A stretch of 64,000 bases of DNA from Paraglaciecola sp. 20A4 (GCF_011378905.1 NZ_WTPY01000005.1:186001-250000), one strand, 5' to 3'; positions 18,986 through 28,433 are shown, counted from the stretch's first letter. Made by a program: numbers and translations. Notes: generated by a model from the sequence alone, not told the origin.

Positions 18986-20116
18986 TTAGCTTATAGGATA
19001 AATAACCCGTAGGTTATTAATACTTTTTGGCCTGGGCGATGCAGGCAAGTACACGGTCTTATCGACTTTAATATCGAGTGATTTAATGAACGCATTTTTA
19101 ATAATAGCGCTAATCGCCGGCCATAGGGGTGTTTCGATATCATCGATTTGTCCTTGAAGTGGAACCCGAGTGGCAATAAGGTCCTTTTTGCCCCCTTCAA
19201 ATAATTCAGATATCCCGCCCGCTGCAGCTTCAAACAACCATTGAAAAGGGTTGTCACCGTCTTTCACAACGTCTTCTTGCCAATCAAATACAGACAGGTC
19301 GTATATTCCGGCTTTCACGTAACCACTTACTTTCCCTTGTTCTGAGGCAAATTCCATGGCGAAGTCGATTTGACCTGCTTCGACATCAAAGGGCGAGTAA
19401 AAGCTTATGACGTGGTCGATATGCTTGACGGGCAAGCGCTGCATTTCTACATCTACATTAAAGGTGGGTTTGCTAGCATAGGGGTCATACGATCCAGAAA
19501 CGGTTAATGGGCAAACGCCAGCAATTTCTGCGTCTAACTCAAGATGTGTTACCAATGAACCTGAGCGTTGCTTGCTGTTGGTTAGATTACTAATTTGACC
19601 GTGCACATCAGTGATTTCGGTCAAGGTCTTGCGCTCAGCGCTGATGGTTTCGAACATCAAGCGTCCATCAATTATGTCAATTCGATCAATCGAAAAGGGC
19701 ACTAGACGATTCGCTAGGGTGATCCAAGTTTGTTCATTTTGCGCATCTTTATTGATTTCTTCAGTTCGTTGATCGTTATCAGCATAATAGAACTGTGGTT
19801 TTAAAAATGTCATTTCAGACACTATACTGCCGTTGAATAGCGCTGACCAAAGCACAGATATATCTAGCTGCTCAATACTGATAAGCGGTTTTTGTAGGCC
19901 ACCATCCACTAAGTTTAGCTCAATGTCTTTGACCTGATATGCGCCGCGGTACAAGGCAATGCTCACATCCCCCACCTGGCCACTTAAACCCGGTGTGGTT
20001 TTAATAGCATAATTTACGCTCATCTCTAGTGCATAAGGAGCAACAAGTCTCAGCGCCACCAAGACAACCGCTAAACTAAGTAGGGTGATCAAAGTCTTAC
20101 GCTGACGCTTTGCCAT
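18986..20116 (-). CDS. DUF748 / AsmA-like envelope protein
   Basis: A 376 aa protein with a signal anchor at residues 8-27 (LITLLSLAVVLVALRLVAPYA) and a long beta-rich periplasmic part. It resembles the DUF748/AsmA group: GQVGDVSIALYRGAYQVKDIELNL near residue 46 and the repeated pattern of short strands are typical. AsmA-like proteins are thought to bridge membranes and carry lipid, but many DUF748 proteins are much longer, so this is a short version. It may form an operon with the EEP-fold gene downstream (62-base gap). Confidence 0.8.
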   Translation of the reverse strand: MAKRQRKTLITLLSLAVVLVALRLVAPYALEMSVNYAIKTTPGLSGQVGDVSIALYRGAYQVKDIELNLVDGGLQKPLISIEQLDISVLWSALFNGSIVSEMTFLKPQFYYADNDQRTEEINKDAQNEQTWITLANRLVPFSIDRIDIIDGRLMFETISAERKTLTEITDVHGQISNLTNSKQRSGSLVTHLELDAEIAGVCPLTVSGSYDPYASKPTFNVDVEMQRLPVKHIDHVISFYSPFDVEAGQIDFAMEFASEQGKVSGYVKAGIYDLSVFDWQEDVVKDGDNPFQWLFEAAAGGISELFEGGKKDLIATRVPLQGQIDDIETPLWPAISAIIKNAFIKSLDIKVDKTVYLPASPRPKSINNLRVIYPIS

Positions 20117-20140
20117 TTTTCGCTCCGGGTATAGATAGCA

Positions 20141-20163
20141 TTCACCCGCTGTACGCGGGTGAA
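20141..20163. repeat. Inverted repeat upstream of DUF748 gene
   Basis: TTCACCCGC and its exact complement GCGGGTGAA flank a five-base loop. It lies 25 bases upstream of the DUF748 start; no T-run follows on either side, so it could be a 5' UTR hairpin or operator. Confidence 0.5.
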
Positions 20164-20194
20164 AGTAATTTAAACAAGTAGAAATTTCACGCTG

Positions 20195-20224
20195 CAGCGA
20201 CGTTTTTACAGCCTAACGTCGCTG
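20195..20224. terminator. Inverted repeat, possible terminator of Pmp3-like gene
   Basis: CAGCGACGTT and AACGTCGCTG form a perfect 10-bp stem with a ten-base loop, 13 bases after the stop of the Pmp3-like gene. There is no clear T-run directly after it. Confidence 0.45.
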
Positions 20225-20237
20225 GCGTTTTAAGCAC

Positions 20238-20396
20238 TTAACGTTTAGCGATAATCCATACAGCATGGATGATCCCTGGAATGTAACCAAATAAGGTAAG
20301 CAGGATATTCAGCCAAAACGCGCCGCCCAGACCAACTTGAAGGAATACACCCAATGGTGGAAGTAAAATAGCAATGATGATTCTGATTAGATCCAT
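20238..20396 (-). CDS. Pmp3/YqaE-family small membrane protein
   Basis: A 52 aa protein of the Pmp3 (UPF0057) family. Two membrane helices are separated by the family turn: LLPPLGVFLQVGLGGAFWLN, then LLTLFGYIPGIIHAVWII, ending in a short basic tail. Yeast Pmp3 affects membrane potential and salt sensitivity; bacterial members are stress proteins of unknown mechanism. I start at the inner ATG (MDLIRIII) because AGGAG lies upstream and the length is then exactly right. It lies 96 bases after the YihY-family gene on the same strand. Confidence 0.93.
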   Translation of the reverse strand: MDLIRIIIAILLPPLGVFLQVGLGGAFWLNILLTLFGYIPGIIHAVWIIAKR

Positions 20397-20492
20397 AATA
20401 AAGCTCCTATCTTTTCTGTGTAATTGAAAATGTAATACATTGTTTGTTGATACTGAACAAAGCAATTAGTGTTCCTACTTTTCAAAAAAGGA

Positions 20493-21461
20493 CTAATCGT
20501 CTTTTTTTTGTAAATCGTCTGGGCGCGTATCCGCTACGTGCGCACCTCTTTTACCTGGTGCTTTGTCGTCCCCATGGGTGCTGTCTCTTTCTGTCTGATG
20601 CTCCATGGCGGCATTAAACTCTGCACCGAGCAAAATGATAAACGCCGTTAGATAAAACCACATCAGCAACACCACTACACTGCCCAAAGAACCGTAAGTT
20701 TTGTCGTATTGACCAAATTGACCTAAGTAATAAGAAAAGCAGAATGAAAATATTGCCCATAAGCTACTGGCTAGTACGGACCCTGGCGTTACCCAGCGCC
20801 ACTTGGCTCTGCGTCTGTGCGGCCCGTATCGGTAAAAAGCAGCAAGCGCAATGTTGAATACCAATGCCAGAAACGGCCATGTAAGCCACTGTACAATCAC
20901 GACGCCGTAATCATGCAGGCCTATATAAGTAAATAGGATAGGCAGCACCGCGATAGTAAAAAGTGCCGCTACCATTATTGCAACCGCACTGGTGGTGAGC
21001 ACTAAGCGCATCACCAACATCATCAAAATCCCGCGGTTTTGACGTTGCCCATATGTGATATTACAAGCAGTTACCATCGCCTGAGCCCCTTTACTTGCGC
21101 TCCATACGGCAAACAAAGTACTTAACACAACGCCTGTACTTAGCGCTCGATTTGACTTACTAATGATGCGTTCCACTTGTGCCTGTATAATATCTCGCGC
21201 TTGGTCAGGTATTACCCCGATAAGTTGATTCAAATGCTGTTGTAATTCATCCGGAGACACGATTAACCCATAAACGGATATAAATGCTGCAAGCATCGGA
21301 AATATCGCCAAAAGAAAATAAAAGCCAACCCCTGCGGCAATCAAAGACAGATTGTCATCGAGCATTTTTTTCACGGTGCGACGTAAAATATCCCACCAAC
21401 CACGAAGTGGAATTTGATTGGGGGTAGTTGCTTTTTCTCCACGTATAGAACTCACGGGCAT
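20493..21461 (-). CDS. YihY/BrkB-family inner membrane protein
   Basis: A 322 aa membrane protein of the YihY (formerly 'BrkB/RNase BN') family. Six hydrophobic segments lie between residues 35 and 285, and family motifs are present: AAGVGFYFLLAIFPMLAAF near residue 41, LWSASKGA-type AVWSASKGAQAM near residue 118, and the late GSLGSVVVLLMWFYLTAFIILLGAEFNA. The C-terminal 40 residues are charged and cytoplasmic. The molecular function of the family is unknown; it was once mistaken for RNase BN. AAGAAGG precedes the ATG. Divergent from the MscS gene. Confidence 0.92.
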   Translation of the reverse strand: MPVSSIRGEKATTPNQIPLRGWWDILRRTVKKMLDDNLSLIAAGVGFYFLLAIFPMLAAFISVYGLIVSPDELQQHLNQLIGVIPDQARDIIQAQVERIISKSNRALSTGVVLSTLFAVWSASKGAQAMVTACNITYGQRQNRGILMMLVMRLVLTTSAVAIMVAALFTIAVLPILFTYIGLHDYGVVIVQWLTWPFLALVFNIALAAFYRYGPHRRRAKWRWVTPGSVLASSLWAIFSFCFSYYLGQFGQYDKTYGSLGSVVVLLMWFYLTAFIILLGAEFNAAMEHQTERDSTHGDDKAPGKRGAHVADTRPDDLQKKDD

Positions 21462-21569
21462 ATCCTTCTTTTATTTTGTACACTGAAAACGGCGTGGCAC
21501 CTATCTTGCGTCACACTTAACTCAATACTAATAAGCGCAAAGCGCAAATGAAAAACTATTAGGTGACTT

Positions 21570-22724
21570 ATGCACTCCATTATTCGTTCTTCTAAAAACA
21601 TCGTTTTTGTCATATCACTGATACTGTCTTATGCCATATTCGTGCCCGCAGCATCAGCTCAAGCGACTTCTGCTGAAGAGCCATTGATGACTCAACCGTT
21701 AGATGTATGGATTGATGTAACCCACTTATGGCACAACGTCGTTAAAGCATTACCCATGCTTGCTCTTGGGTTGGCGTTCTTTATTATCTGTTATGCGTTA
21801 GCTAAACCGCTTTCTACTTTGCTTGTTAGGCCTATTGGCTACGTCAGCCAAAGTGAGTTAATTAAGCTTGTCACTAGGCGCACCATTAGCATGCTGATTA
21901 TTTTGCTCGGCCTTTATGTATTCTTGCGATTCGCTGGCTTAAGTGAGTTTGCATTAGCCATTGTGAGTGGTACGGGTGTGATGGGCTTAATACTAGGTTT
22001 TGCATTTCGCGACATTGCAGAGAACTTTATATCAAGCCTACTGTTAAGCGTGCAAAAACCCTTTAAAATTGATGATGTTATTGAGGTGCAAGGGCAGCTA
22101 GGCATAGTAAAACAAGTGACGGCAAGAGCCACTACCCTAGTTGACTTCGATGGTAATCATATACAAATTCCTAACGCGACCATTTACAAAAATATTATTC
22201 GTAACCTTACTGCCAATCCTAAAATGCGCGGTAAGTTCATTATAGGGATCGGTTACGACTCGAGTATTTTAGAAGCCCAGCAATTGGCAACAAAAGTACT
22301 CAATTCACAGGCCACCATTTTGCAAGACCCAGAACCACAGGTGCTGGTCGATGAGTTAGGTTCGTCTACAGTGAATTTAAAAGTTTACTTTTGGATTGAT
22401 GCCCAGCAGTACAGCTTGCTAAAGGTGTCTTCAATGTTGATGCGCCTGATCATGCGTGAATTTGAAAGGAACAACATCAGTATGCCAGACGATGCCCGTG
22501 AGATTATATTTCCCCAAGGTGTGCCGGTTCATCAGATATCCACCCTGCAAACTAGCGCAGACGGTGAGACTCAAGAGCAACGCGCGTTGGCCGCTAAAAG
22601 CGACGCTATTGAACAAGACAGCGAAAATAGCCACCATGAAGACGATTTAACCAGTGATGCTCACGATATACGCGAGCAAGCGAAACAAGCCAGAGACCCT
22701 GAGCAGGGACAAAATATATTATAA
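21570..22724 (+). CDS. Mechanosensitive channel, MscS family
   Basis: A small-conductance mechanosensitive channel (384 aa) that would release solutes when membrane tension rises. The first 35 residues look like a cleavable signal (AIFVPAASAQA). Three membrane segments follow (about 55-78, 105-127 and 135-155). The pore helix and beta-domain start carry family motifs: GLILGFAFRDIAENFISSLL near residue 140 and QKPFKIDDVIEVQGQLG; then IPNATIYKNIIRN. The C-terminal 60 residues are hydrophilic, rich in Glu, Asp and Gln, and longer than in E. coli MscS. TTAGGTGAC precedes the ATG. Ends at a terminator. Confidence 0.94.
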   Translation: MHSIIRSSKNIVFVISLILSYAIFVPAASAQATSAEEPLMTQPLDVWIDVTHLWHNVVKALPMLALGLAFFIICYALAKPLSTLLVRPIGYVSQSELIKLVTRRTISMLIILLGLYVFLRFAGLSEFALAIVSGTGVMGLILGFAFRDIAENFISSLLLSVQKPFKIDDVIEVQGQLGIVKQVTARATTLVDFDGNHIQIPNATIYKNIIRNLTANPKMRGKFIIGIGYDSSILEAQQLATKVLNSQATILQDPEPQVLVDELGSSTVNLKVYFWIDAQQYSLLKVSSMLMRLIMREFERNNISMPDDAREIIFPQGVPVHQISTLQTSADGETQEQRALAAKSDAIEQDSENSHHEDDLTSDAHDIREQAKQARDPEQGQNIL

Positions 22725-22808
22725 ATGATTGATAGTTAATTGGCTTTTAGATGATGACTGCTGGCTTCCATTAAGCGGCTAACGGCTGCTAAATAGTGGC
22801 TCTTAACG

Positions 22809-22843
22809 AGTAGCCAATCGCACTGGCTACTTCTCTTTTTTTA
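22809..22843 (+). terminator. Terminator between mscS-like gene and MFS gene
   Basis: AGTAGCCA, seven bases, TGGCTACT, then a T-rich tail (TCTCTTTTTTT). It is placed 84 bases past the MscS stop and just inside the gap before the converging MFS gene. Confidence 0.75.
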
Positions 22844-24014
22844 GCCAGTAGCTTTGCGCCAGACCAAGGATCAAGAAGCCTGTCATCAGTGCGATAATGT
22901 GTTCGTTTATCATTGGATACACCAGCGCATAAAACCCACCAAAGGCGAGTAATACATAACCCACTACTGTGTTCGCTGTCGCCACGTATTGAGTGCGCGT
23001 ATCGCCGCTAGCAATATCGAGCAAATAGGTCTTTCTGGCCGTTCTTACCCCAGCGTATCCAACCGATAATAAAAAGAACAAACCTACATTTAACCAAAGC
23101 GACCCCATTTGGTAGAAAAAATAGAATGCCCCACCGGCGATAACGCAAATGGCGCTGGCGATACGTATAGTCAGTACTGCGCTTTTATCAGACCATGTGC
23201 CCCAAATATAAGAAGACAGAAATGCCGCAAGTGAGCTGGCAGCAATAAAATACGGCAGCTGAAAGGTGTCATCTTGACTGGACGTGATGCTAACAAAAAA
23301 TGGCGCTATTAAGGCGCTGTGCAGTAACAAACAGCGGCTAATAATCAAATGAACCAATGCAGCGTCCCCTTTTAGGGTCTGCAAAAAAGAGTCACCGCGG
23401 CGATCACGTTCTGATTTGACCTCAGCATTCAAAGCTAAAGACACAGGTAAAGTAGCAATAAACAGTAGGCTCGCGAAACTTATGATAAATAGTAACCAGT
23501 GCTGCTCGAACTGCTCTTTACCTAAAATTAATGCCCCTGCGCTAAGTAAAGACAGTAGACCAGATATTCCACTGGCTATACCCACTAACTTACCCCGGCG
23601 CCCCTTTTCAATTAGCGCGCCTTCCATGTCTTTCATCGTCAAGGAACAAAGGGCCCGGCCTAGACTTAGTACAACCAATAGGAGCAGAATGCTGACTCCT
23701 GCATAAAAAGCGTCAAACAGCGCTACTGCTGGCACCATACCCAATATGGCAAGTGCTTGCACCATCACCCCAATTCGCCATACGCGTTGGCGCTTAACGT
23801 ACTTTTCAATTCGATGTTTTAATGGCCACTGAGGGATAAGTGAGCCTGATTCTCGGATGGGGACCAAGAGAGAAATCATCCAACTTGGTGCACCTATGCT
23901 GGTTAACACCCATGGTAAGGTCGTTTTAGCGGATATTAAGATATCCGCCAGTTTGGTCATTGTTGATATTACAACCAAGCGCAGGAAGGCATTAACGCTG
24001 CTGTTTTGACTCAA
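22827..24014 (-). CDS. Major facilitator superfamily transporter
   Basis: A 395 aa inner-membrane carrier with about 12 hydrophobic segments, an MFS-type layout of two six-helix halves and a charged central loop (NAEVKSERDRRGDS near residue 203). The first-half loop has EKYVKRQRVWRIGV and the fifth-helix region ALCSLTMKDMEGALIEKGRRGKL. No drug- or sugar-specific motif is evident, so substrate is unknown. The start is a TTG with AAGGG eight bases before it. It converges with the MscS gene and is downstream of nhaA on the same strand. Confidence 0.85.
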   Translation of the reverse strand: MSQNSSVNAFLRLVVISTMTKLADILISAKTTLPWVLTSIGAPSWMISLLVPIRESGSLIPQWPLKHRIEKYVKRQRVWRIGVMVQALAILGMVPAVALFDAFYAGVSILLLLVVLSLGRALCSLTMKDMEGALIEKGRRGKLVGIASGISGLLSLLSAGALILGKEQFEQHWLLFIISFASLLFIATLPVSLALNAEVKSERDRRGDSFLQTLKGDAALVHLIISRCLLLHSALIAPFFVSITSSQDDTFQLPYFIAASSLAAFLSSYIWGTWSDKSAVLTIRIASAICVIAGGAFYFFYQMGSLWLNVGLFFLLSVGYAGVRTARKTYLLDIASGDTRTQYVATANTVVGYVLLAFGGFYALVYPMINEHIIALMTGFLILGLAQSYWLKKEK

Positions 24015-24077
24015 TGTTTAACCCTTGAAAAGGAATAACAGTAAGCTCAGTATGTTAACAAGTGTTTTTAAGATCAA

Positions 24078-25505
24078 CTACTCTTGGTCAGTTTGTGGCA
24101 AGCCAGCCTTATTATGTTGCTCGTCTTTGGGTTCAGCTTGCTCTTCATACTTAATTAACAAAAATACGCTTGTGCCTATCACAGCCGCTATCACTGAGCC
24201 GGCTAAAATCCCTAGTTTCGCTTGCGCCAATAGCTCTGGATGAGCAGCAAACCCTAGAGAGGCGATAAACAGTGACATAGTAAATCCTACTCCTGCTAAA
24301 CAGGCCAACGCAAAAACATGAGCGAACCCCAGACCTTTAGGTAATCGAGAGAGCCCACTTTTTATGGCTATCCAAGCGAACAAGCTTATGCCAATCACTT
24401 TGCCCAAGACCATGGCGCTGGCGACACCAATAAACACCACGGATTCTAATATTTCGCTAAGATCTACTGGAAGCGCTACTCCCGCATTGATAAACGCAAA
24501 AATAGGTAGAATGATTAAACTTACAGGTCGATTTAGCACATGGCCCCAACGCTGAATAGGTGTGGTTGTCATGGCTGCGATGTCTTGTGCTTGCTCTACT
24601 AATTCGTGTTGATCTTGCTGCTCTAAAATGGATTTATCCTTACGATCATTTTCCTCGAAACGATTTAGCACGCTGCGCATATTTTTCGCAAACCAGGTGC
24701 TTTGGGCGTAGGGCTTAGTGGGCACCGCTAACGCAGCCAAGATACCAGCTGCCGTCGCGTGCACTCCCGATTGCAGCACAAACCACCAAAGCAGAATGCC
24801 CCCAACCATATAAAAAATGGGTCGTCGAAACCCAAGTAGATTTAGGGCAAACAAGCCGAGTAGCGTTAAGCCTGCGAATCCCATGGATGTCAGATGAATG
24901 TTTTCGGTATAAAAAATCCCGATAACCGCGACAGCACCCATGTCATCCACTATCGCTAAAGCAGAAAGCGTCACGGCTGCTGAACGTGGCGCCTTACTGC
25001 CCAGCAACGCTAATATGCCTAAGGCAAATGCGGTGTCAGTTGCCATGGGAATGCCCCAACCTCGCATCGCTTCATCGACGCCTGAGAGGGCAACACCAGC
25101 ATAAATGCCTGCAGGGAGTAACATGCCACCAATTGCCATTGCGATAACCAGACTTGAGTCACGAAAGTCTTTTAAATCACCCACCAAGCACTCGTATTTG
25201 ATCTCTAGACCAAGCAAGAAGAAAAACAGCACCATTAAACCGTCGTTCACCCAAGTATGCAGGGAGTGGCTTATCGCAGAATCTCCTAAGGAAATGCTAA
25301 ATGCCATATGACTTATCTTTTCGTAGGCTTCATGCCACTGGGAATTGGCAATGACCATGGCGGCAATCGCTGCAAAAAGTAGGGTAATACTGGCGGTGGC
25401 TTGGCTTTTAAAAAATTGCTCAAACGAGCAAATGAAATGATTAAATTTACGCTCTAAAGGGGCCAGTTCGCGATCTTTGTCTTTAAGCTGATTCATACTC
25501 GTCAC
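24078..25505 (-). CDS. nhaA: Na+/H+ antiporter NhaA
   Basis: NhaA expels sodium in exchange for protons and helps pH and salt balance, as expected of a marine bacterium. Eleven to twelve membrane segments cover residues 40-445. The ion-binding aspartates lie in ALAIVDDMGAVAVIGIFY near residue 166, and GIPMATDTAFALGILALLG and PIFAFINAGVAL are also typical. At 475 aa it is longer than E. coli NhaA because of an extended charged central loop (EENDRKDKSILEQQDQHEL) and an acidic C-terminal tail (KYEEQAEPKDEQ). The longest frame starts with GTG; an ATG three codons on (25496) may be the true start. Confidence 0.95.
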   Translation of the reverse strand: MTSMNQLKDKDRELAPLERKFNHFICSFEQFFKSQATASITLLFAAIAAMVIANSQWHEAYEKISHMAFSISLGDSAISHSLHTWVNDGLMVLFFFLLGLEIKYECLVGDLKDFRDSSLVIAMAIGGMLLPAGIYAGVALSGVDEAMRGWGIPMATDTAFALGILALLGSKAPRSAAVTLSALAIVDDMGAVAVIGIFYTENIHLTSMGFAGLTLLGLFALNLLGFRRPIFYMVGGILLWWFVLQSGVHATAAGILAALAVPTKPYAQSTWFAKNMRSVLNRFEENDRKDKSILEQQDQHELVEQAQDIAAMTTTPIQRWGHVLNRPVSLIILPIFAFINAGVALPVDLSEILESVVFIGVASAMVLGKVIGISLFAWIAIKSGLSRLPKGLGFAHVFALACLAGVGFTMSLFIASLGFAAHPELLAQAKLGILAGSVIAAVIGTSVFLLIKYEEQAEPKDEQHNKAGLPQTDQE

Positions 25506-25579
25506 TCGTTATATTGGCAGAAGCCGTGGGCAAGAGTCGCGAGCAATGCGAGGCAAACATTAATCGGTAACCACAGATA

Positions 25580-25614
25580 CAAAAATGGAGTTAACACTTG
25601 CGTGTTAACTCCAT
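25580..25614 (-). terminator. Terminator of the proBA operon
   Basis: A perfect 13-bp stem (ATGGAGTTAACAC, loop of four, GTGTTAACTCCAT) is followed on the minus strand by T5. It lies about 140 bases past the proA stop and just upstream of nhaA. Confidence 0.82.
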
Positions 25615-25714
25615 CGAATATGCAAAACCGATTGCTGTTTAACATGACAACAGTGCTCAAGATTCAATGAATACCTATTGTCAATGCAGGAACCTAGCCA
25701 ACCTCAGTTAGCGT

Positions 25715-25740
25715 AGATTAAGGAGTATGCCCCTTAATCT
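25715..25740 (-). repeat. Inverted repeat just after proA
   Basis: AGATTAAGG and CCTTAATCT form a 9-bp stem with an eight-base loop 12 bases past the proA stop. No T-run follows, so it may stabilise the mRNA end rather than terminate. Confidence 0.5.
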
Positions 25741-25752
25741 GAAAGGCGTTAT

Positions 25753-26994
25753 TTAAGCGCGAATTTGGCCTGTTCCACTGACTAGATATTTCTCAGCGGT
25801 AAGTGACTCAAGTCCCATTGGGCCATAAGCGTGTAGCTTAGAAGTCGCAATACCAATCTCAGCGCCCAAGCCAAGCTCACTGCCGTCAGAAAAACGCGAT
25901 GATGCGTTTACCATTACCACTGAGGCATCAACACTGCGCTGAAAGCGCTTAGCGGTGATTTCATTGGTCGTGCAGATAACCTCTGTATGGTGGCTGCCAA
26001 AGCGTGAAATGTGATCAAATGCTGCATCTATGTCGTCAACAATGCCTACTGCTATTTCCAAATCCAGATATTCAACACCGAATTCATCATCTTGTATTAC
26101 AGTGGCATTATCAAAATAAGTCGCAGCCTTTGCACTGGCATTCACTTTTACTTGCTTGCTTTGCAACGCGGCGGCAGCCAATGGTAAGAATTCATCGGCG
26201 ATGTCTTTATGCACGATGAGTCCTTCAAGGGCATTACAAACTCCCGTGCGATGGGTTTTACCGTTAACTAAAATATCGATAGCTGTTTGTAAATCTGCGT
26301 CTTTATCAATGTAAAGATGACACACACCTTTGAAGTGCTGAATAACAGGGATTTTACTGTTATCGGTCACATAACGAATAAGCCCTTCACCGCCACGTGG
26401 AATAATCACGTCGATATAATCACTCTGCTGCATCAATTCCATCATCAACTCACGGTCAGGATTGGGCACCACTGTAATCAACTCAACAGGCAAATTGTGC
26501 TTTTTAAGTACATCTTGCAGTACGCCGGCGATGGCTTTACTGCTACCAAGCGCTTCTTTACCACCACGCAGAATGACGCCGTTGCCTGATTTGAAGCATA
26601 ATGCACCAGCATCTGCGGTAACATTTGGACGCGCTTCATAAATCATGCAAACGACTCCAAGCGGAATACGCATCTTACTAATTTTAAGGCCGTTTGGTCG
26701 TTCACCAATCACACGCTCTTGCCCAGCGGGGTCTGGTAGTGCGACGATGGTTTCTATTCCCAGGGCCATACTTTCAACGCGCTCGGCGTTTAATGTTAAT
26801 CGGTCAATCATGGCAGCACCTAAACCGTCTTTCTCAGCTTGGGCTAGGTCAATTGCGTTGGCTGCGTAAATTTCTTCAGCGTTAGCGCGCAGTGCGTCAG
26901 CCATATCCTGCAATACAATATTTTTCGTTTTTTCATCTAAAACAGCTAATACTTTGGCAGCTTGTGCTGCGTTCTTTGCTAATTCTTTAATCAT
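25753..26994 (-). CDS. proA: Glutamate-5-semialdehyde dehydrogenase (ProA)
   Basis: ProA reduces gamma-glutamyl phosphate to glutamate-5-semialdehyde with NADPH, the second step of proline synthesis. The 413 aa length and fold match: LRGGKEALGSSKAI near residue 142, IIPRGGEGLIRYV, the catalytic Cys in KTHRTGVCNALEGL near residue 254, and FSDGSELGLGAEIGIATSKL near the end. It begins two bases after proB stops, so the two are translated as a unit. The proBA pair may also draw transcription from the upstream PutP relict and small membrane gene. Confidence 0.98.
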   Translation of the reverse strand: MIKELAKNAAQAAKVLAVLDEKTKNIVLQDMADALRANAEEIYAANAIDLAQAEKDGLGAAMIDRLTLNAERVESMALGIETIVALPDPAGQERVIGERPNGLKISKMRIPLGVVCMIYEARPNVTADAGALCFKSGNGVILRGGKEALGSSKAIAGVLQDVLKKHNLPVELITVVPNPDRELMMELMQQSDYIDVIIPRGGEGLIRYVTDNSKIPVIQHFKGVCHLYIDKDADLQTAIDILVNGKTHRTGVCNALEGLIVHKDIADEFLPLAAAALQSKQVKVNASAKAATYFDNATVIQDDEFGVEYLDLEIAVGIVDDIDAAFDHISRFGSHHTEVICTTNEITAKRFQRSVDASVVMVNASSRFSDGSELGLGAEIGIATSKLHAYGPMGLESLTAEKYLVSGTGQIRA

Positions 26995-26996
26995 GT

Positions 26997-28103
26997 TTAT
27001 TGTTTCTCCAATGACGCGATATTCTTTTTCGAGATAATAGGGCCGGTTCTATTTTGAAATTCTCCGGCAAATTCACGGTCGTCTTGATCGGCGATAAAAC
27101 TCAATAGGCAACTGCTGTAGTTTGAGCGTGCTTTTGCAATACGCGTACCGTCGTCTTTTCTTAACAAGATGGTGTCACCTACGGCAAAACTACCGTTCAC
27201 TTCAACAATTTCATCACTGGTTAATTGCTCACCATGCACTGAAAACTCGGTATCGAAATCGTTATTAACGACCACTTCACCCTGTTCTGACGCGGTATGC
27301 CTCATCCAATGATCATGTTCTTGCATAGGTTTGGCGTAAGGTCTAAAGAAAGTCCCTGGGTTTTTACCCTCGAGCAGGCTGTTAAAGCTTGCTGACTTGA
27401 AGCCATTAACAATAAAGGTATCGATACCATGAGACGTAGCCTTCTCTGCTGCTTCAATTTTAGTTTTCATACCACCGGTACCCACCGCACTGGTCGCGCC
27501 GCCGCCCATAGCGAAAATACGACTATCGATGGTGGTAACTTCAGGCAACAACACTGCGTCGTCATGGATGTTAGGATTTTTATCGTACAAACCATCTACG
27601 TCAGAACAAATAATTAAGGCATCTGCGTCGGCTGACGCCGCAACCATGGCTGATAAATTATCGTTGTCACCGACTTTTAAGTCATCTGTCGTTACCGTAT
27701 CGTTTTCGTTGATAATGGGTAACACACCGTTATTTAACAGTGAAAAAATGGTTTCACGAATACTGACATAACGCTCACGGTCTCGAAGATCGCCATGAGT
27801 TAATAAAATTTGCGCAGTAGGGAAATCAAAAAGTCTATCCCAAGTGGCCATCATTTCGGTTTGACCAGCCGCCGCCATGGCTTTTTTTAAGGCAATATCG
27901 ATGTTATCCGTTTCCGGAAATAAGTGTGCGCCGGCAGCAACAGAACCTGAGGATACTAATACCACCTGAACCCCGTTGGCTCTTAAACGCACGATAAATT
28001 GTGCGATACTGAGTAGGTAATGACTGCTACACCCTTTGCGATGGGGTGCAATAAGTGCGCTGCCTACTTTGATTACAACGCGTTTCCATTGTGAAAGATC
28101 CAT
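26997..28103 (-). CDS. proB: Glutamate 5-kinase (ProB)
   Basis: ProB phosphorylates glutamate to gamma-glutamyl phosphate, the first and feedback-controlled step of proline synthesis. The amino-acid kinase domain fills residues 8-250 (KVGSALIAPHRKG, LVSSGSVAAGAHLFP, INENDTVTTDDLKVGDND, GTGGMKTKIEAAE). A PUA domain follows at about 275-360. The 368 aa length is normal. AAGGAAACATTCA precedes the ATG. Eleven bases upstream, on the same strand, ends the PutP-like relict, an unusual neighbour discussed among the findings. Confidence 0.97.
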   Translation of the reverse strand: MDLSQWKRVVIKVGSALIAPHRKGCSSHYLLSIAQFIVRLRANGVQVVLVSSGSVAAGAHLFPETDNIDIALKKAMAAAGQTEMMATWDRLFDFPTAQILLTHGDLRDRERYVSIRETIFSLLNNGVLPIINENDTVTTDDLKVGDNDNLSAMVAASADADALIICSDVDGLYDKNPNIHDDAVLLPEVTTIDSRIFAMGGGATSAVGTGGMKTKIEAAEKATSHGIDTFIVNGFKSASFNSLLEGKNPGTFFRPYAKPMQEHDHWMRHTASEQGEVVVNNDFDTEFSVHGEQLTSDEIVEVNGSFAVGDTILLRKDDGTRIAKARSNYSSCLLSFIADQDDREFAGEFQNRTGPIISKKNIASLEKQ

Positions 28104-28114
28104 TGAATGTTTCC

Positions 28115-28423
28115 TTAATTTGAATGTTGTTTAGCTAAAACTAAATGAGTTTCGTCGAACTTGGCAACTGTGGCTTCGCTTGGTTCGTCAGCGAAGAAAT
28201 CAACGAGCCATATTACAGCGGCACTAACAGACATAGCCCCTGATAGACCTGTAAGCGTCCAGCCACACATATGAGATGCGCCCGCGGAAAATGTAAACAC
28301 TTGGGGGCTAACCTGCAGGTCGGCAGGAATGTAGTCTGATACATCGCCGGTATGACGACGGTAGGCGAACACGCCTATACCCAGCATAGCGATAAAATAT
28401 ACTGCTAAAGAGATATAACTCAT
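28115..28423 (-). pseudogene. Internally deleted PutP-type Na+/proline symporter remnant, 102 aa
   Basis: Residues 1-66 match the start of PutP-type sodium symporters: first helix YFIAMLGIGVFAYRR, then the core SAGASHMCGWTLTGLSGAM, equivalent to PutP SAGASDMSGWLLMGLPGA. Residues 68-102 (IWLVDFFADEPSEATVAKFDETH) instead resemble the PutP C-terminus, with its last helix and APSAAMQKRFAE-like tail. So about 390 central residues are missing, with the frame kept. The Na-site Asp and the nearby Ser of PutP are His51 and Cys53 here, so it cannot transport in the usual way. It is intact as an ORF and lies 11 bases before proB. It is either a fossil or a repurposed small protein. Confidence 0.75.
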
Positions 28424-28433
28424 ATTGTGTTAA

